DNA from: Candidatus Geothermarchaeum rappei
Lineage (GTDB): Archaea; Thermoproteota; Nitrososphaeria; Geothermarchaeales; JDFR-13
Assembly: GCA_002011085.2 (NCBI GenBank)
Contig: MTMB02000001.1
Coordinates: 105,820 to 169,819, forward strand
DNA: 64,000 nt
Direction: 5' to 3'
Below, piece by piece: positions 62,772 to 64,000 of the stretch (its first letter is position 1; each line of letters begins with the position of its first letter). The notes beneath the pieces were generated by a model, which was not told the DNA's origin, did no database searches, and saw nothing but the letters and a program-made list of their open reading frames with translations. The position numbers and the translations under genes were made by a program.

Positions 62772-64000
62772 CTTCTCCTCCTCCTACTCTCAACTATTTT
62801 CCTGAAGTCCCTGAATCTCCTTGTAATTATAAATAAGTGTTTTTTACTTATTATCTCGGTTATTTTCGAGTCAGCCGCCTGGATCACGCTCTCCCTAATC
62901 ATGTTTATAGATGCCTTTACATCCTTATCCGCTAGGAATAGTAGGTAGTTGTGGCCCGTAGCCTCCGCTATCTCAGGCTTATCCATCTTACTTAGGATAT
63001 ATAGGATCAGGTTATCCATCTGGCTGAAGCCTTTTTCGAAGAAGGGTTTTATCTCAACCTCCTTATTCCTCTCCAAAACCCTTATACTAATCCTATTCTC
63101 CTCCTCATCATCATATAGGAATCTATCGTAGAAGAAGACTGGCGACTTGACCTCCGTGTCCCACACCGTCTTAAAACTCCGTAATTGGAAGTAGGATCTC
63201 GCGATAACCCCCTCTTGGAAAACGACTTTCCTAGCCGCCCTGAGCACGGGGCCGCTGGCCTCCTGGTTCTTGGATAGTGTTGCGAACGCCGCATCATATG
63301 CTATGAATCTCCACGGCGTCCTATATACGTCCTTCTGGAGGGCTGATAGCATTGTTAGGAGGGGCTTATCACTCTTAACCGGAGGCTCACTGGTCTTTGT
63401 GATCTCCATGTGGTTGGTGAGGGGCAGTATTGCCCGGGTTATATCCGTTACATAAGTGTCCTTACCGATCCCTATTATCAGCTTCCTCTTCTCAATAGCG
63501 TTTTTAACCGTCTCATAGATTGTGAATAGGGTTATTGAGTTGAGCTCCCTAGTCCCTATCCACGCCTCACTCTCCTCAAAGTATAGTGGATGCCTTCCCT
63601 TGGGGTTCATGAAGATATTTACACCTACTATGTCTATGAGCCTCCTTATCCTATCCCAATACCCAAGTACATTGGGGTTTAGGAGGATCTCGGCATTAGT
63701 CACGTTATCTAACAACGTCTTATCCAAGACCTCTCTATCCAGCTTCTCTAAAGCCTTTATAATCTTCTCCCTACCCACTCCAAACCTCTTCTCCAGCTCC
63801 CTGAGACTAGCCCTACCCCCTAGACGAATTATATGCTGGATAACTGAATAGACCTTATACGGCCCTCTAAAAGGTATGTCATAGAGGTCTGGCCCGAGGT
63901 AGAGGCCTAGTAGGAGATCAGTCTTTGTAAGCCTAACCCCATCGTAGCTAAACTTCGTGAAGAACCCACCCTTCTCCCTAAATATAATCCTCCTCAGATC
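62768..64000 (-). CDS. NurA-like protein with a winged-helix segment, 5' end outside the window
   Basis: The frame stays open from its stop at 62768 to the right edge, giving 410 visible residues, so a GTG at 63778 is probably internal. Near the visible N-terminus a helix-turn-helix segment reads SVIQHIIRLGGRASLRELEKRFGVGREKIIKAL. Further on, KLIIGIGKDTYVTD resembles the NurA G-x-x-K motif, and IARSYFQLRSFKTVWDTEVKSPVFFYDRF with the later EATGHNYLLFLADKDVKASINMIR resemble the NurA C-terminal half. It is directly upstream of and overlapping the second herA. The NurA call is moderately supported, since the N-terminal acidic motifs are not visible. Confidence 0.6.
   Translation of the reverse strand, partial: DLRRIIFREKGGFFTKFSYDGVRLTKTDLLLGLYLGPDLYDIPFRGPYKVYSVIQHIIRLGGRASLRELEKRFGVGREKIIKALEKLDREVLDKTLLDNVTNAEILLNPNVLGYWDRIRRLIDIVGVNIFMNPKGRHPLYFEESEAWIGTRELNSITLFTIYETVKNAIEKRKLIIGIGKDTYVTDITRAILPLTNHMEITKTSEPPVKSDKPLLTMLSALQKDVYRTPWRFIAYDAAFATLSKNQEASGPVLRAARKVVFQEGVIARSYFQLRSFKTVWDTEVKSPVFFYDRFLYDDEEENRISIRVLERNKEVEIKPFFEKGFSQMDNLILYILSKMDKPEIAEATGHNYLLFLADKDVKASINMIRESVIQAADSKITEIISKKHLFIITRRFRDFRKIVESRRRRR

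Noticed and set aside
1-64000. CRISPR arrays, insertion sequences, integrases, prophage genes or rRNA genes
   Set aside because: I looked for regularly spaced repeats, transposase motifs, terminal inverted repeats and rRNA signatures and saw none. The only 16S-like match is the 10-base complement in the C/D sRNA candidate.

Overview
The window looks like ordinary chromosome from a hyperthermophilic archaeon of the Thermoproteota (Crenarchaeota), plausibly close to the Desulfurococcales/Thermofilales. The evidence is ribosomal protein S30e, a B-family polymerase resembling the crenarchaeal PolB1 type, a threonyl-tRNA synthetase without an editing domain, GatD/GatE, a V/A-type ATPase, deoxyhypusine synthase, Nep1, RNase P protein 4, TIP49, pantoate kinase, AMP phosphorylase with ribose-1,5-bisphosphate isomerase, and two tRNA genes with all-GC or nearly all-GC stems. 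The assignment to a lineage is inference. Promoters are of the archaeal TATA type, many starts are leaderless or nearly so, and GTG/TTG starts are common. I see no insertion sequence, phage, integrase or CRISPR array.

Layout. 0-8.5 kb: polysaccharide flippase, S30e, Elp3, gatDE, then three small winged-helix paralogues. 8.5-19.2 kb: a nurA-herA pair, membrane proteins, a CDP-alcohol phosphotransferase, a zinc protein with thrS, polB and an arginase-family enzyme. 19.3-28.8 kb: the V/A-ATPase in two blocks (F-H-E-A-B-D-C, then I-K), separated by an opposite-strand membrane protein. 28.8-37.5 kb: TrmI, TIP49, the AMP-to-ribulose-bisphosphate salvage pair, a PhoU-like protein, EndA, Hsp20 and Taw3. 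37.5-46.8 kb: TldD/TldE, MazG, a prolidase, deoxyhypusine synthase, CysS, a methyltransferase and a Nudix hydrolase. 47-51 kb: a Tat-exported PotD with PotB, PotC and PotA. 51-64 kb: tRNA-Gly, an operon of a GCS2-type ligase and an N-formylglutamate-amidohydrolase-like protein, Nep1, RNase P4, a coiled-coil/DedA/kinase-fusion operon, an intron-containing tRNA-Glu, pantoate kinase, an MFS carrier, a candidate C/D sRNA, and a second HerA with a NurA-like partner running off the right edge.

Themes. tRNA and rRNA processing is strongly represented (Elp3, TrmI, Taw3, EndA, RNase P4, Nep1, the C/D sRNA and two tRNAs). Polyamine use recurs (PotABCD, deoxyhypusine synthase, an arginase/agmatinase-fold enzyme).

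The least expected signals are as follows. (1) A small RNA candidate at 60952-61021 has C, D' and C' boxes, and its D' guide matches the conserved 5' end of archaeal 16S rRNA. (2) A 22-nt insertion lies between the D arm and anticodon stem of tRNA-Glu. (3) Three adjacent winged-helix paralogues sit beside a divergent promoter carrying two phased palindromes. (4) A P-loop kinase is fused to a deoxyribosyltransferase-like domain, with Arg in place of the Walker A Lys. (5) A two-gene ligase/amidohydrolase operon lies behind a TATA-spanning palindrome. (6) Two separate HerA-NurA pairs are present. All functional calls rest on motif recognition by eye; no searches were run.
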